Under the pieces are notes generated by a model, which was not told where the DNA came from, made no database searches, and saw only the letters and a program-made list of their open reading frames with translations. A stretch of DNA of 64,000 nt from Gemmatimonadota bacterium (GTDB taxonomy: Bacteria; Latescibacterota; UBA2968; UBA8231). The position numbers and the translations under genes were made by a program. Shown piece by piece: positions 34,697 to 44,314 of this stretch (its first letter is position 1; every line of letters starts with the position of its first letter). The DNA is taken from the NCBI GenBank assembly GCA_009840005.1, contig VXOR01000025.1, positions 1 to 64,000 on the forward strand, read 5' to 3'.

Positions 34697-35923
34697 ATGA
34701 GACCTTTGTTTGTTTGGCATCGCAACCTTACAAGATACGGCCATTTGATCATCCTTTTCGCTATTACATTTTGTTGTCTGTACGGCTGCGCCGTCAGCGG
34801 CGGCGCTAAAATGCCCAAGGATCTGAACGAAAGGAACATAGCAGTTCTGGTCCTGGCAAGGGATTCCGATCCGTACTCATGGCGTGAGGCCAAGAGGGCT
34901 TTTACCCCTCTCACGAATCGGGAGGCTGATGGTTTGGAGTGGAAATTGTTGAAGGAAGTAGAGGGTTTAGGGCTATTTGAGCACGTCACGCGCTACGAAG
35001 ATCCCCTGACCTACAGCCTAAAGCCGGCATACGAGTTGAGTATGTATGGGGCTTGGTTTGCACGCCATGAGAAGGAAAGCATAATGACCAAAGAATTTGT
35101 CGATGTACCCGTTCCCACATGGGTGGCGGAAACGAGTGGGCGGGAAATCGTCACCCAGCGCGGTCTTATGGGACGCTACGAGCTAAAGGACCGCAGGAGC
35201 GGCGAGATCGTAGCGAAATGGTATTCGTTTAGCGCAGCGTCATTCCCCGAGGATGAGATGAAGGTGCCCGTTATAGCGCAGACCTTATTGGAGGATGAAC
35301 ACCGGGCGATCTTGCACTCGGTCGCTCCCGACGATGTGACCGAGACGGCCCATCGGGCAGTCAGCATTATGTCGCCGCCGTCTGCGGGAAACAAGGAAGT
35401 CATCGCGCAGGTGCCAGCGGAGTCGGAGTCGGGGCTACTTATTGCGGGGCGCAGTACTCATCAATTCGGGCAAGGACTGGAGCAGTCTATCGTCGGAGGA
35501 GAGAATCTGGCCGGCAGCCCCCTTTACACTTATTTCGGCACGATTGATGTATCATACATAAAAGAGCAGACGGTCGATCTGCATCAGTCGCTGGTGGTCG
35601 CCTTGGTCGAGCAGATTGGTGAGTCGCCCATGCGGTATTTTCCTTGGAAGGGCGACTACAAATTGGCGTTCGACATTATGAGGCTCAATTTCTGGCATGA
35701 TTCCGAAAGGCGCGCCTTCGGCACCGCCGAAATCGGCGTGCAGTTGATTCTCCTATCGGAAAGAAGAGTTCTTTTTGAACAGACCCCTCCTCTGATTGTG
35801 TCGGTGCAGAAATCTACGCCGGGCGGCAAGGAGCCTATGGCCCTACTGTGCCAAGATGCGGCAGCAAAAATCGCGCAACTGCTGAAAGCCTACTTGGCGC
35901 AAGGGCACGGCGGAACGCCTTGA
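34697..35923 (+). CDS. Hypothetical lipoprotein
   Basis: Of several in-frame starts, ATG 34697 is best placed behind GGAG with a nine-base spacer. The 408-residue product begins with a hydrophobic signal ending in CCLYGC, a plausible lipobox. The body is mixed alpha/beta with no cysteine motif I recognise. The middle has a low-complexity stretch (PAESESGLLIAGRS), and the C-terminal part (ESPMRYFPWKGDYKLAFDIMRLNF) might be an ABC-transporter auxiliary-lipoprotein-like fold, but that is a guess. It precedes the substrate-binding protein gene on the same strand. Confidence 0.65.
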   Translation: MRPLFVWHRNLTRYGHLIILFAITFCCLYGCAVSGGAKMPKDLNERNIAVLVLARDSDPYSWREAKRAFTPLTNREADGLEWKLLKEVEGLGLFEHVTRYEDPLTYSLKPAYELSMYGAWFARHEKESIMTKEFVDVPVPTWVAETSGREIVTQRGLMGRYELKDRRSGEIVAKWYSFSAASFPEDEMKVPVIAQTLLEDEHRAILHSVAPDDVTETAHRAVSIMSPPSAGNKEVIAQVPAESESGLLIAGRSTHQFGQGLEQSIVGGENLAGSPLYTYFGTIDVSYIKEQTVDLHQSLVVALVEQIGESPMRYFPWKGDYKLAFDIMRLNFWHDSERRAFGTAEIGVQLILLSERRVLFEQTPPLIVSVQKSTPGGKEPMALLCQDAAAKIAQLLKAYLAQGHGGTP

Positions 35924-36010
35924 GCGGAGGGACGGACGCGACTTAGATTAAATGGGTCGTCAATCTGATAAAATCAGAATCCATCCACACCTCTTAGAAG
36001 AAGATCTGCC

Positions 36011-37159
36011 ATGAAATTGTTCTACGCCGCCTGTATTGCAGCCATCGCGTTCACCGCTTGTGAGGATAAGGCTTCTCTGTCTTCTACTGCGGACGGCGAT
36101 GGCACTCCCGTTAAAATTGGGTTCCTCGTCTCAGGCGACCGCATTACCTATCCAAATGGGGCTAAAATTGCGGTGGACGAAGTCAACCAGCGAGGGGGGC
36201 TGTTGGACCGATCCGTTGAATTGGTCATCCAGATAGACATACAGGAAGCGGCGGCGGCCGTGCAGGCTGCTGAGACCATGATCCTCACCGACGAAGTAGT
36301 AGCCCTCGTTGGCCCCAATCGCTCCTCGCACGCCATTGAGGTAGGGGCTGTAGCCCAGCGTCACGGCGTGCCGATGATTACTACGGCGGCCACCAACCCA
36401 GCCGTGACCGCTGCTGGCGCCTTTGTCTTCATGGCTGCTTTTACCGACCAGTTTCAAGGGCGCGTCATGGCGCAGTTTGCCAAAGAGACGCTCGGGGTGA
36501 ATACAGCCGCTGTTTTGACGCAGCGCGGGGAAGTCTATTCCGAGGGGATTGCCGAGTTTTTTACCGCTCATTTTAGCGGCTTTGGGGGAGAGATCGTCGC
36601 TGAAGAGTTCTACGAGAGCGGTGAGACGGATTTCGCCGCGCAATTGACCCTCATCGCGGCGGCGGCTCCCGAAGCGGTCTTCCTATCGGGGCTGCCGCCG
36701 GAGGTTGCGCTTGTGACCAAGCAGGCGCGTGCCTTGCCGCTGCACAACGCGGCTGGGGAACCGACGCTTTTTCTCGGGGCCGATGCTTGGGACAATCCGA
36801 CGCTGTTAGACAATGAGGAAGCCGCTGTGGATGGCAGCTTTTTCAGCAGCCACTTTTCGCCGGACACGGACGAGCCGAGTGCGCGCGCATTTGTCGACAC
36901 ATACCAAGCCTTGTACGGGATTGTTCCCACCGGCGGCGATGCGGTGAGCTACGATGCGGTCCGCTTGCTCTTGGAAGCTGCAGCGCGTGCGGGTAGGCTC
37001 GACGCAGATGCGATACGGCAACAACTGTTGGCTACCGAACAGTACGCTGGAGCGACGCGCATTGCCGGCTACAACGAAAACCGCCACCCGACCAAAAGCG
37101 CGGTTATTATGACCATTGAGGATGGCGCGAAAAAGTTCTATCAGCAGGTGGACCCGTAG
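36011..37159 (+). CDS. ABC substrate-binding lipoprotein (LivJ type)
   Basis: The 382-residue protein starts with a short signal and a lipobox, AFTAC. The rest is a type I periplasmic binding protein: VKIGFLVSGDRITYPNGAKIAVDEVNQRGGLLDRSVELV, VALVGPNRSSHAIEVGAVAQRHGVPMI, a TTAATNPAVTAAG loop and AAVLTQRGEVYSEGIAEFF. This is the branched-chain amino acid/amide receptor family (Peripla_BP_6). The cognate permease and ATPase genes are not nearby, so it may serve a distant transporter or a sensor. Confidence 0.85.
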   Translation: MKLFYAACIAAIAFTACEDKASLSSTADGDGTPVKIGFLVSGDRITYPNGAKIAVDEVNQRGGLLDRSVELVIQIDIQEAAAAVQAAETMILTDEVVALVGPNRSSHAIEVGAVAQRHGVPMITTAATNPAVTAAGAFVFMAAFTDQFQGRVMAQFAKETLGVNTAAVLTQRGEVYSEGIAEFFTAHFSGFGGEIVAEEFYESGETDFAAQLTLIAAAAPEAVFLSGLPPEVALVTKQARALPLHNAAGEPTLFLGADAWDNPTLLDNEEAAVDGSFFSSHFSPDTDEPSARAFVDTYQALYGIVPTGGDAVSYDAVRLLLEAAARAGRLDADAIRQQLLATEQYAGATRIAGYNENRHPTKSAVIMTIEDGAKKFYQQVDP

Positions 37160-37251
37160 GGGATAGGTACATATCTGGATCGGGAATTTCCCAATGCGAC
37201 CTACGGCAATTCGCCGTGGAAGCACCCTGAACCCGGCCGCGGAATGGGCTG

Positions 37252-38091
37252 TTAGTCCTGACCTTTAAAGTAGATTTCTAGAGCGTTCTTCCCCAAAATC
37301 CACGTCTTGTCTTCAACGCTGAAAAAGGGAATCAACTCCTGCATAATGAGCAATTCGTAAAAATTGGCCCATACCATCCGCCGCGGCCCAAAGCGGTCGT
37401 ACACCCGCTCCAAAAAGGGCCATACATCGCGGAAGGGTGGTCGTTCCCTAGAAGGATTGTGCAGCGAGGTGCGGATGTACACATTGGGCCAGCGGGCTAG
37501 ATCGAGCAGCGGCCCAAAGCCCTCGCTATCGGGGGCGCTGATGTCGATCATCGCCAGATGGTCGATGACCACTTTGACCCCGGGGAAGCGCTCGGCCATA
37601 GCCGCCACCTGCCCCACTTGGTGCGGCGCTAGGAAGATGTTAAACACCGCGCCCAATTCCTCGGCCCGTTGCCACAGCGGATAGCTGACCTCATCATTGA
37701 GCCAGACCACGTCACGGTCGTAGATGGGACTCAAGCGCAGCCCTGCCAAGCCCTCCTCTCGCACGGCCCGTTCCAAGCGTGCCGGATTCTCCGGATCGGC
37801 CGGATGGTGCAGCCGGTACCCCACTAAAAGGCCGATGGCGGCAAAGCGGTCGGGATAGCGCTGTACGCAGTGGCTGGCATAGCGGTTGTCGCGGCCGTAG
37901 TAGCACACGTGGCTGATGACGACCTTGTCGACTCCATAGGTCCGCATGTGCTCGATGAGGTCTTCGGCCGACTGCTCATAGTTGGGCTTGGCGTCGGGGC
38001 AGTTGGACAGACGCGGGTCGGGCTTAAAGCGGGGGTCGTGGAGCACCCAGGCGTGCTCGGCACCGTTGACAATGGGATAAGAGGCGGCCAC
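37252..38091 (-). CDS. Amidohydrolase family 2 protein
   Basis: The 279-residue TIM-barrel protein belongs to the amidohydro_2 group that includes ACMSD-type decarboxylases and lactonases. It has a GVDKVVISHVCYYGRDNRYASHCV segment, a GLAGLRLSPIYDRDVVWLND strand, and VKVVIDHLAMIDISAPDSEGF, where the histidine and aspartate are metal or catalytic candidates. The N-terminal HxH motif is not obvious (NGAEHAWVLH holds the nearest histidines), so it could work with a single metal. The substrate is unknown. Confidence 0.78.
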   Translation of the reverse strand: MAASYPIVNGAEHAWVLHDPRFKPDPRLSNCPDAKPNYEQSAEDLIEHMRTYGVDKVVISHVCYYGRDNRYASHCVQRYPDRFAAIGLLVGYRLHHPADPENPARLERAVREEGLAGLRLSPIYDRDVVWLNDEVSYPLWQRAEELGAVFNIFLAPHQVGQVAAMAERFPGVKVVIDHLAMIDISAPDSEGFGPLLDLARWPNVYIRTSLHNPSRERPPFRDVWPFLERVYDRFGPRRMVWANFYELLIMQELIPFFSVEDKTWILGKNALEIYFKGQD

Positions 38092-38186
38092 GGCTCACAA
38101 AGCGGCGGTGCTGAGGGTAGGCGCGTGCAATGCTCTCATCGAAAACCTTTTGGTTGCGGAGCGAGGGCGATCCAAATCAGAGCAGC

Positions 38187-38501
38187 TCACAGTGATGCCA
38201 GCCGCTCGAAGGTATCCGGGTATTTCTGGGCCATGAGAATGAGGGCTGCCGCCGCATCCGGTGGACTGGATCTGCCTTGCTCCCAGCCCTCAACGGTGCG
38301 CACCGGTACGCGCAGCAGGTGGGCGAATACCGCTCTTGAAACGTCGAGCTCTTCGCGAATCCTCTTAATCATATCGGGCGTGAGTCCGGGCAGGGGCTTC
38401 GCCTCAACCTGGGTGGTTCGCAATGTGCGCTTGCCGGCTCGGTGCTCTCGAACTTCGTGCAGACCCGCAAGAACTTCGGCGGCGATGTTCCGTTCAGCCA
38501 T
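38187..38501 (-). CDS. HigA/NadS-type antitoxin (XRE HTH)
   Basis: The 104-residue protein has a C-terminal Cro/C1 helix-turn-helix: KRIREELDVSRAVFAHLLRVPVRTVEGWEQGRSSPPDAAAALILMAQ. The N-terminus is basic. This is the usual partner of RelE/HigB toxins and would bind the promoter to repress the pair. Its gene overlaps the upstream toxin gene by eight bases; toxin-first order is typical of higBA. There is no close transporter or phage gene. Confidence 0.88.
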   Translation of the reverse strand: MAERNIAAEVLAGLHEVREHRAGKRTLRTTQVEAKPLPGLTPDMIKRIREELDVSRAVFAHLLRVPVRTVEGWEQGRSSPPDAAAALILMAQKYPDTFERLASL

Positions 38502-38814
38502 TTTTGATCTCCTCTACGACCTTGCGCCACGCGGCCCGCTCGGCAGGCGTCAGATCGTCCTTCACGCCCTTGCCGTACAGAGTGAGTAGATAAATATGGT
38601 CCTCGGCGACATGCCAGTAGTAGATGACCCGGCTACCGCCTCGTTTGCCGCGCTCCTTCGATCTCCAGCGGATTTTCCGAATACCGCCCGATCCGCGAAT
38701 GATGTCGCCGGCGTCTGGGTACGCACTGAGAAACATCTGAAGCGTGGCGTAACTGTCGTCATCGAGATGCGACCCCAGATGCTTGGTGAATTCCGATGTC
38801 TCGATGAACAGCAT
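38494..38814 (-). CDS. HigB/RelE-like toxin
   Basis: The 106-residue protein reads LFIETSEFTKHLGSHLDDDSYATLQMFL, then IRGSGGIRKIRWRSKERGKRGGSRVIYYWHVAEDHIYLLTLYGKG. This fits RelE/HigB2-like mRNA interferases that act on the ribosome, with basic residues in the central sheet and a C-terminal helix. The start codon lies seven bases from a strong -10 box, so its mRNA is probably leaderless. Confidence 0.88.
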   Translation of the reverse strand: MLFIETSEFTKHLGSHLDDDSYATLQMFLSAYPDAGDIIRGSGGIRKIRWRSKERGKRGGSRVIYYWHVAEDHIYLLTLYGKGVKDDLTPAERAAWRKVVEEIKNG

Positions 38815-38821
38815 ATGACCA

Positions 38822-38850
38822 ACTATACGTAGTTTGCGTTGTCATGTAAA
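38822..38850 (-). promoter_or_regulatory. Promoter of the HigBA-type pair (leaderless)
   Basis: On the minus strand TTTACA (38850-38845) and TATAGT (38827-38822) are exactly 17 bases apart, and the toxin ATG begins eight bases after the -10 box. No ribosome site fits between them, so a leaderless transcript is expected. Confidence 0.72.
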
Positions 38851-38915
38851 GATCATCCAGCGGTAGGCAATGGAGGCGGCTCCCTCTTGCTTTAGAAGTA
38901 TATCGCAGTCCTTGC

Positions 38916-40718
38916 TCATTCTTCTGTATCCCGCAATTTCGCTTCCTTCTCGCCGTACCACTGCGCCTGCAAAGCCCATAAGCGGGCGTATTCTCCCTTT
39001 TGAGACAGCAATTCGCCGTGCGTCCCGTTTTCGAGCAGGCGTCCCTCTTTTAGCACCAAGATTCGGTCGCATAGCCGAGCCGAGCCCAAGCGGTGGGAGA
39101 CCACGATGGTGGTGCGCTCGCCGGACATGGCGAGGAAGCGTCGGAACACGTCGGCCTCGGCTTGGGGATCGAGCGACGCGGTTGGCTCGTCGAGCACGAT
39201 CAGGGCGGCGTTGCGCATGAATCCCCTTGAGATGGCGACGCGCTGCCACTCGCCACCGGACAGTTCGGTTCCGCCGGCAAATTCCTTGGTGAGAAGGGTG
39301 TGGTAGCGCTCTGGCAGTTGCTCGGCGATGGGGGCGGCTCCGCCTTGGTGCGCGGCGTGCTCAACGGCTGCTTGGTCGCCCATGCGCTCGGTGCGTCCCA
39401 AGCCGATGTTCTCTCCCAGAGAAAAGGCGAAACGGGTATAGTCCTGGAATACTGCGGCCGATTGGTCCCAAAGGCCGTTCCGGTCTGCCCGGTCCAGATC
39501 GACATCGCCGTAGAGCACCTTTCCCTCTGTGGGGTGGAACAAGCCTAACAGTACCTTGACCAGCGTGGTCTTGCCCGAGCCGTTGGCACCGACGAGGGCC
39601 ACGCGCTCGCCGGGCTCGATGGTGAATGAGATGTCGTCGATTGCCGGGCGTTCCGCCTGCGGATAGCGGAAGGAGAGACCGTCGGCCGCAATCGGGACCT
39701 CGCCGACGCTGTCGATTGGCTTGCCTTCCTTCGGTTCTTCTGGGCCCAGATCGAGGTAAGTGAAGAGATCGGCGATGTACAGGAGGCGATTGGCGAGATA
39801 ACCGAAGCGAAAGAAGACCAGATCGACATGCGTACTGACTTGCTGTAGAGCCACCATCATGGCGGCGAACTGCCCGGGGGAGAGGCCGCCGTTAGCCACG
39901 GCCCAAGCCGACCAGCCGATGCCGGCGGCCAGACCGGCCAAGCTAAAAGCCGCTAGCAAGATATTGACCAAAGACTGCGAGCGTTTCTGCTGAAAGAGCC
40001 GATCGGCCACCTGCCAGTAGAGATATCCCCACCAACCGAGCAGGGTCGATCCAAGGTTGAAGACTCGCACTTCCTTGGCGGCGGCGCGCTCGGTGAGAAT
40101 GCGCTCCAAGTAGGCCCGCAGGCGCTCGCGCTGGGTCTGCTTGCGCTTGAGGTAAAAGGTGTTCTTCTCTTGGAGCACCCGCGCTAGCGGCGGCGGCACT
40201 GAGACCAAGGCGATGGCGATCAGGAGCAGCGGATTCCACAGCCCGACGACCAAGGCGACGGAGACGACCGTCAGCATTCCGGTGATTATCGTGTGGATCT
40301 CGCCGATAAGGCTGAGAAAAAAGCCGGGCGTGGCCGCCTCTTGTGCCCGGCGCAGCACGTCGTGGAAATCGGCGCGCTCGAAGGTCTCGAGTCGCAGGAC
40401 GCTTGCTTTGTGCTGGAGTTGGGTGAGTAGCCGGTCTTCTAACTCCTGTTTTAGCCGATCAACTAGTAAAAAGAAAAGCTCCAACCTGAACACTTCGTGC
40501 GCGAGTGCCAGCACGACCCAAAGAGCGATCCACAACAGTATGTCCTCTACGGGCAGGTTCCCTTCGTACACCGCGAGGCTGCGATCGAAGAATGCCCGCA
40601 TAACCCATATCGACGCGGCTGGCAGCAGACCGGTGGCGAACTGGAGCACCAGTAGAACGATGGAGTAGCGGGGGTCTGTCTGGATCATCCACCTCAGAAA
40701 GCGCCAGAGCGTACGCAT
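38916..40718 (-). CDS. ABC exporter half-transporter (subunit 2)
   Basis: The 600-residue protein has six predicted membrane segments (residues about 20-290) and a C-terminal ABC domain: GANGSGKTTLVKVLLGLF, LSGGEWQRVAISRGF, LIVLDEPTASLDP, SHRLGSARLCDRI. The frame is open 162 codons further upstream but the translation there is arginine-rich non-protein, so ATG 40718 is taken. It starts 35 bases after its partner gene and both look catalytically complete, so they probably form a heterodimeric exporter. The substrate is unknown. Confidence 0.9.
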   Translation of the reverse strand: MRTLWRFLRWMIQTDPRYSIVLLVLQFATGLLPAASIWVMRAFFDRSLAVYEGNLPVEDILLWIALWVVLALAHEVFRLELFFLLVDRLKQELEDRLLTQLQHKASVLRLETFERADFHDVLRRAQEAATPGFFLSLIGEIHTIITGMLTVVSVALVVGLWNPLLLIAIALVSVPPPLARVLQEKNTFYLKRKQTQRERLRAYLERILTERAAAKEVRVFNLGSTLLGWWGYLYWQVADRLFQQKRSQSLVNILLAAFSLAGLAAGIGWSAWAVANGGLSPGQFAAMMVALQQVSTHVDLVFFRFGYLANRLLYIADLFTYLDLGPEEPKEGKPIDSVGEVPIAADGLSFRYPQAERPAIDDISFTIEPGERVALVGANGSGKTTLVKVLLGLFHPTEGKVLYGDVDLDRADRNGLWDQSAAVFQDYTRFAFSLGENIGLGRTERMGDQAAVEHAAHQGGAAPIAEQLPERYHTLLTKEFAGGTELSGGEWQRVAISRGFMRNAALIVLDEPTASLDPQAEADVFRRFLAMSGERTTIVVSHRLGSARLCDRILVLKEGRLLENGTHGELLSQKGEYARLWALQAQWYGEKEAKLRDTEE

Positions 40719-40753
40719 GGTAGGCGGGCGGACCACCGTTGTATCCTGTAGGA

Positions 40754-42667
40754 TTACTGGTACCACGAGGCTTGCTCCTCCCACATGGCAGCGTACTCGC
40801 CGCCCTTTGCCACTAGGTCGTCGTGGGGGCCTTGCTCGACGATGCGACCGTCCTTGAGGACGAGGATGCGGTCGGCCATGCGGGCCGAGCCAAGCCGATG
40901 GCTGATCAACAGCGCAGTGTGACCGGCGAGCAGCTCGCCAAACTGCCGGTACACCTCGGCCTCGGCCATGGGGTCCAGCGCCGCGGTCGGCTCGTCGAGG
41001 ATCAGCAACTCGGGCTGGCGGATGAATGCGCGGGCAATGGCGAGTCGCTGCCACTCGCCCCCGGAAAGCCCCTGTCCGCCATCGAGGACGTGTCCTACCG
41101 GGGTGTCGTAGCTTTGGGGCAGGCGCGCAGTGATGACATCGACTCCGGCTCGCTGCGCTGCTTTTTGTACCACCGCTGGATCGGGTGGCAGCCATCCCGG
41201 CCATAAGTCGGTTCCTTGGTCGCTACCACCGCTGCCGAGGACACCGATCCCGATTGATTGGGAAGCGGTGAGTTCAAAGTTGAAGAAGTCTTGGAACGCG
41301 GCGCTGACTGCGTTCGCAAGGCTATTTCGGTCGATCTCGTCGTAGTGGACTCCATCGACGGTGATCTCGCCCGATGCTGGTTGGTACAGGCCCAATAAGA
41401 GCTTGGCGAGGGTCGATTTTCCCGCGCCGTTTGCGCCGACGAGGGCTACTCGTTCTCCGGGCTTGAGGTGCAGGCTTACGCCCTGTAGGACGGGACGGGA
41501 GTTCTCGCCCTCGGTGGCATCCGTTGCCGGATAGGAAAACCAGACGTCTTTGACGGCAAACCCCTCGCGCAGCGGTTTGGGGAAGAGCCGGGTTGGTTCG
41601 CGGTCGGCTGGCGGTCGTTGCATCCAAGCGCCGTCGTCCTCGGGCAGGTCGAGAAATTCGCGCACATAGCTGATTTCAGCGCTTTGGTTTTGCAGTCTCA
41701 TCGAATGGTAGCCGAGGCTGGAACCGGCTCCCAGCATGTCGTCCACTCCTCGGAACAGGGCGACAAAGTGGCCGGGTGTGAGGAGTCGGTCACCGAGAAA
41801 ATAGGCCAGTGCAACGGCGACGCCGGCCGAGACAGCGAAACGCAAACAGGTGACGGGGAGGCGTCCTCGGACCTGTTGCTTTTGTTGTCGCCAGAGTTGC
41901 TCTCGCAATGCCCGGCGTATGGCCCGCCATCGCTGGCCCAGTGTCTGGTGGAGGGCAAAGAGGCGCTTTTCTTTCTGTTCGCCCCGCCCAGTGAGAATCC
42001 GATCGACGTAGCCAGCCCGGCGCATTTCCTCGGTTTGGCCGTAGGTGAAGCTCATGAACCGCCGGCTTTGTTCTATGGACATTCGGATCTGCGGTACTAG
42101 GACAATTAGAAGAGTTAGCGAGATCCACGGAGAGACTAGGACGAACATGGCCGCGATGGAGAGGACTCGGATGCCGGCCTGAAATGTGTGCATGACCGCG
42201 AAGAAGAATCGATCAACCGTGCGTCCCGGATTCTTGGCGCGTTCCAGGCGGTCGTAAAACGCGCTTACCTCAAAGAAGACGAGCGGCAGCTTCGACGCCT
42301 TGGCCAGAAAGCGCTGGCCGAGCGCGTGTTCGAGGTTCTGTTCGAGCCGCAGATGGAGCGCGTCCCGGATCTCCCACTGCACATCGCTTGTGAGCAGGAG
42401 CACGAGCCCGAATGAGAGGAGCCACGGCAGGGTTTGTTCAAAGCCAGTGCCTCCTGCACCTGCCGAGGCGACGACGGTGTCGACAAGATGCTGAGTGATG
42501 TAGATGAGCAGTGCGGGCTGGAGGCCTAGGAGTATTTGCACAGCGACGATGCCCAAGGCCGGGGCCCGCCCGTGCGTCCAGATGTGGGCGAGGGTCCAGC
42601 GCAGGTTAGTCCAGATAGCCTCCGCGCTTGTGCGTCGATTCCAGAATTCGGGATCGCTCCTCGACAA
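40754..42667 (-). CDS. ABC exporter half-transporter (subunit 1)
   Basis: The 637-residue protein pairs an exporter membrane domain (GIVAVQILLGLQPALLIYI and later hydrophobic helices) with an ATPase domain: GANGAGKSTLAKLLLGLY, LSGGEWQRLAIARAF, LLILDEPTAALDP and a SHRLGSARMADRI switch. It is similar in plan to the downstream subunit and is 35 bases away, in the same operon. It lies 27 bases downstream of a TIM-barrel enzyme gene, whose product might make or process the exported compound. Confidence 0.9.
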   Translation of the reverse strand: MSRSDPEFWNRRTSAEAIWTNLRWTLAHIWTHGRAPALGIVAVQILLGLQPALLIYITQHLVDTVVASAGAGGTGFEQTLPWLLSFGLVLLLTSDVQWEIRDALHLRLEQNLEHALGQRFLAKASKLPLVFFEVSAFYDRLERAKNPGRTVDRFFFAVMHTFQAGIRVLSIAAMFVLVSPWISLTLLIVLVPQIRMSIEQSRRFMSFTYGQTEEMRRAGYVDRILTGRGEQKEKRLFALHQTLGQRWRAIRRALREQLWRQQKQQVRGRLPVTCLRFAVSAGVAVALAYFLGDRLLTPGHFVALFRGVDDMLGAGSSLGYHSMRLQNQSAEISYVREFLDLPEDDGAWMQRPPADREPTRLFPKPLREGFAVKDVWFSYPATDATEGENSRPVLQGVSLHLKPGERVALVGANGAGKSTLAKLLLGLYQPASGEITVDGVHYDEIDRNSLANAVSAAFQDFFNFELTASQSIGIGVLGSGGSDQGTDLWPGWLPPDPAVVQKAAQRAGVDVITARLPQSYDTPVGHVLDGGQGLSGGEWQRLAIARAFIRQPELLILDEPTAALDPMAEAEVYRQFGELLAGHTALLISHRLGSARMADRILVLKDGRIVEQGPHDDLVAKGGEYAAMWEEQASWYQ

Positions 42668-42694
42668 GGTTCCTCCTTAGCTGAAAAGCGACAA

Positions 42695-44269
42695 CTAGCG
42701 CGGCAGCACAGTCACTTCTAGTTCGTCGATGACGACAGCCCCTGCGGGGAGGCCGGAGAACAACAAGCGGACGCCGAGGGCATTGTCGCCATCGCGTATG
42801 GGTGGCGACGACAGATCGATAATACAGGTCGTGTGCGCGGGAAGCTGTCGCCCTTGATTTGGGTGCCGTCCGTTGCTGTGCCAGATGTGGCGCACTCTGT
42901 CGGCGGGGATGGCCGTGCCGTTGATATCGACCTCAATTCGATCGTATGGTCCCAAACCCGTAGCGCGGAAGAACAGTTTGGCGAAGACGATCTCGTCGAA
43001 GTCTTCGTACAGGCGAAAATGATACTGCCCATAAGGCTGCTGCTCCGTCCGCTCAAGGTGGATCTTATCGTCTCTGATAATCCCACCCGCGGTCTTGCCC
43101 GGGGATCCAAAGGCGGTAGAGCCACCCCACATGGGATGAAAGAGATAGTGCCGAGCGCCAGCGGCAATTTTGGCCGGATCTCTCAGTTCACGCAAGTAGC
43201 TAAGGGCTAGGGGATACATGGCCTCTGGCCCTGGGTCGCGGCTCGCTTTCCAGAAGGCATCCCAGTGCATCTGGAAGTTGTACATGGAGACCCCGTCGGC
43301 ACCTTGGCGGGCAAACGAGTGGGCCAAGGCGCGGTAGTTTTCGAGCGTCAACGGCGGACCCGTGCGGTCGAGGTTGGCGCAATAGGGGAGGAGGCCGGGG
43401 ATGAGTTTGCACTTAGTGTCCTTGGTGAGTTGGCTGAATTCTTGGTGCGGGGCGTTGCAATCCGAATACATGGCGTCTTGGGGCGCGACGTAGTTGACGA
43501 GCGCTTCCGCTATCCAGGTGGGCACGTCGAGACCGCAGTTGTGGCACTCCTCCAGCGTCTCTGGGACGCGGACCCCCAACTGCAGGTTGCGGCCCCGGCT
43601 GCTTCCGGCTTGGTCGAGCATGGCCCGCACTCGCTGGATCAATTCAGTCATGAGCGGTTGGCGCTCGCTCGCGAGGCTTCTATCGCCTTGGGGCGCAGGA
43701 AAGTAGAGACCTTCGCGGAAGACCAGCTCAAGCCCATCTACATCGAATTGATCGACGACTTCCGCCATCACTGAAAAGAGGTAATCGCGCACCTCGGCAA
43801 AGGTGAAATCCATCCTGTTGCCGGGAACGAAGGCCGCGCCCTGCGGCATCTCCGCAATTTTCCACTGCGGGTTCTTGTGGAGAAACATCCCGCCTTGGTC
43901 GGGTGCGCCGTGGCTGTCGTTCATGCGAAAACCAGCGAGGAAGTTCATCCCGTGCTTGCGGGCTTGGTCGAGCATCACCTGCAAGGGCATGATCCCGTCG
44001 TCCATCATGGGAATAAAGCGCCGGTGCTGGGGACGGGCATCGTACTCGAAGCGCGGGGAGCGAAAGTACAAGGTCCAGCCGGAGTTATAGACCTCTTGGA
44101 TAAAGGTATCGGGCCTGTTGGCAGCGACGTTGTCGATTATGCGCTGCAGTTCCTCTGGCTTGGCGGGGTGTGAGGTGATGAGGGGACGCGCCATGCCCGG
44201 GTCAAAATCGTAGTTGGCATTGCCCGAGGGGTCGCTGACGTAGATGAGTCTCCATTTGTCGTGCGGCAT
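42695..44269 (-). CDS. TIM-barrel protein, glycosyl-hydrolase-like (DUF4985-like)
   Basis: ATG 44269 follows GGAGG by five bases; ATGs at 44281 and 44317 lack one. The roughly 524-residue cytoplasmic-looking protein has no signal peptide. It includes GWTLYFRSPRFEYDARP, the MDDGIMPLQVMLDQARKHGMNFLAGFRMNDSHG strand, VVDQFDVDGLELVFREG and SMYNFQMHWDAFWKASRDPG. These look like a TIM barrel with a carboxylate (DGLELVF) at a strand end, as in family-10-like hydrolases. The C-terminal 110 residues form a beta sandwich. Catalytic function is not established. Confidence 0.7.
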   Translation of the reverse strand: MPHDKWRLIYVSDPSGNANYDFDPGMARPLITSHPAKPEELQRIIDNVAANRPDTFIQEVYNSGWTLYFRSPRFEYDARPQHRRFIPMMDDGIMPLQVMLDQARKHGMNFLAGFRMNDSHGAPDQGGMFLHKNPQWKIAEMPQGAAFVPGNRMDFTFAEVRDYLFSVMAEVVDQFDVDGLELVFREGLYFPAPQGDRSLASERQPLMTELIQRVRAMLDQAGSSRGRNLQLGVRVPETLEECHNCGLDVPTWIAEALVNYVAPQDAMYSDCNAPHQEFSQLTKDTKCKLIPGLLPYCANLDRTGPPLTLENYRALAHSFARQGADGVSMYNFQMHWDAFWKASRDPGPEAMYPLALSYLRELRDPAKIAAGARHYLFHPMWGGSTAFGSPGKTAGGIIRDDKIHLERTEQQPYGQYHFRLYEDFDEIVFAKLFFRATGLGPYDRIEVDINGTAIPADRVRHIWHSNGRHPNQGRQLPAHTTCIIDLSSPPIRDGDNALGVRLLFSGLPAGAVVIDELEVTVLPR

Positions 44270-44314
44270 TTTGGCCTCCATAGTAGAGCTTTGAGTTGAG
44301 TGCCGGAGCGAGTA

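Noticed and set aside
40719..41204. 162-codon upstream extension of the second ABC subunit
   Set aside because: Reads through the coding end of the first ABC subunit in a different frame and is arginine-rich.
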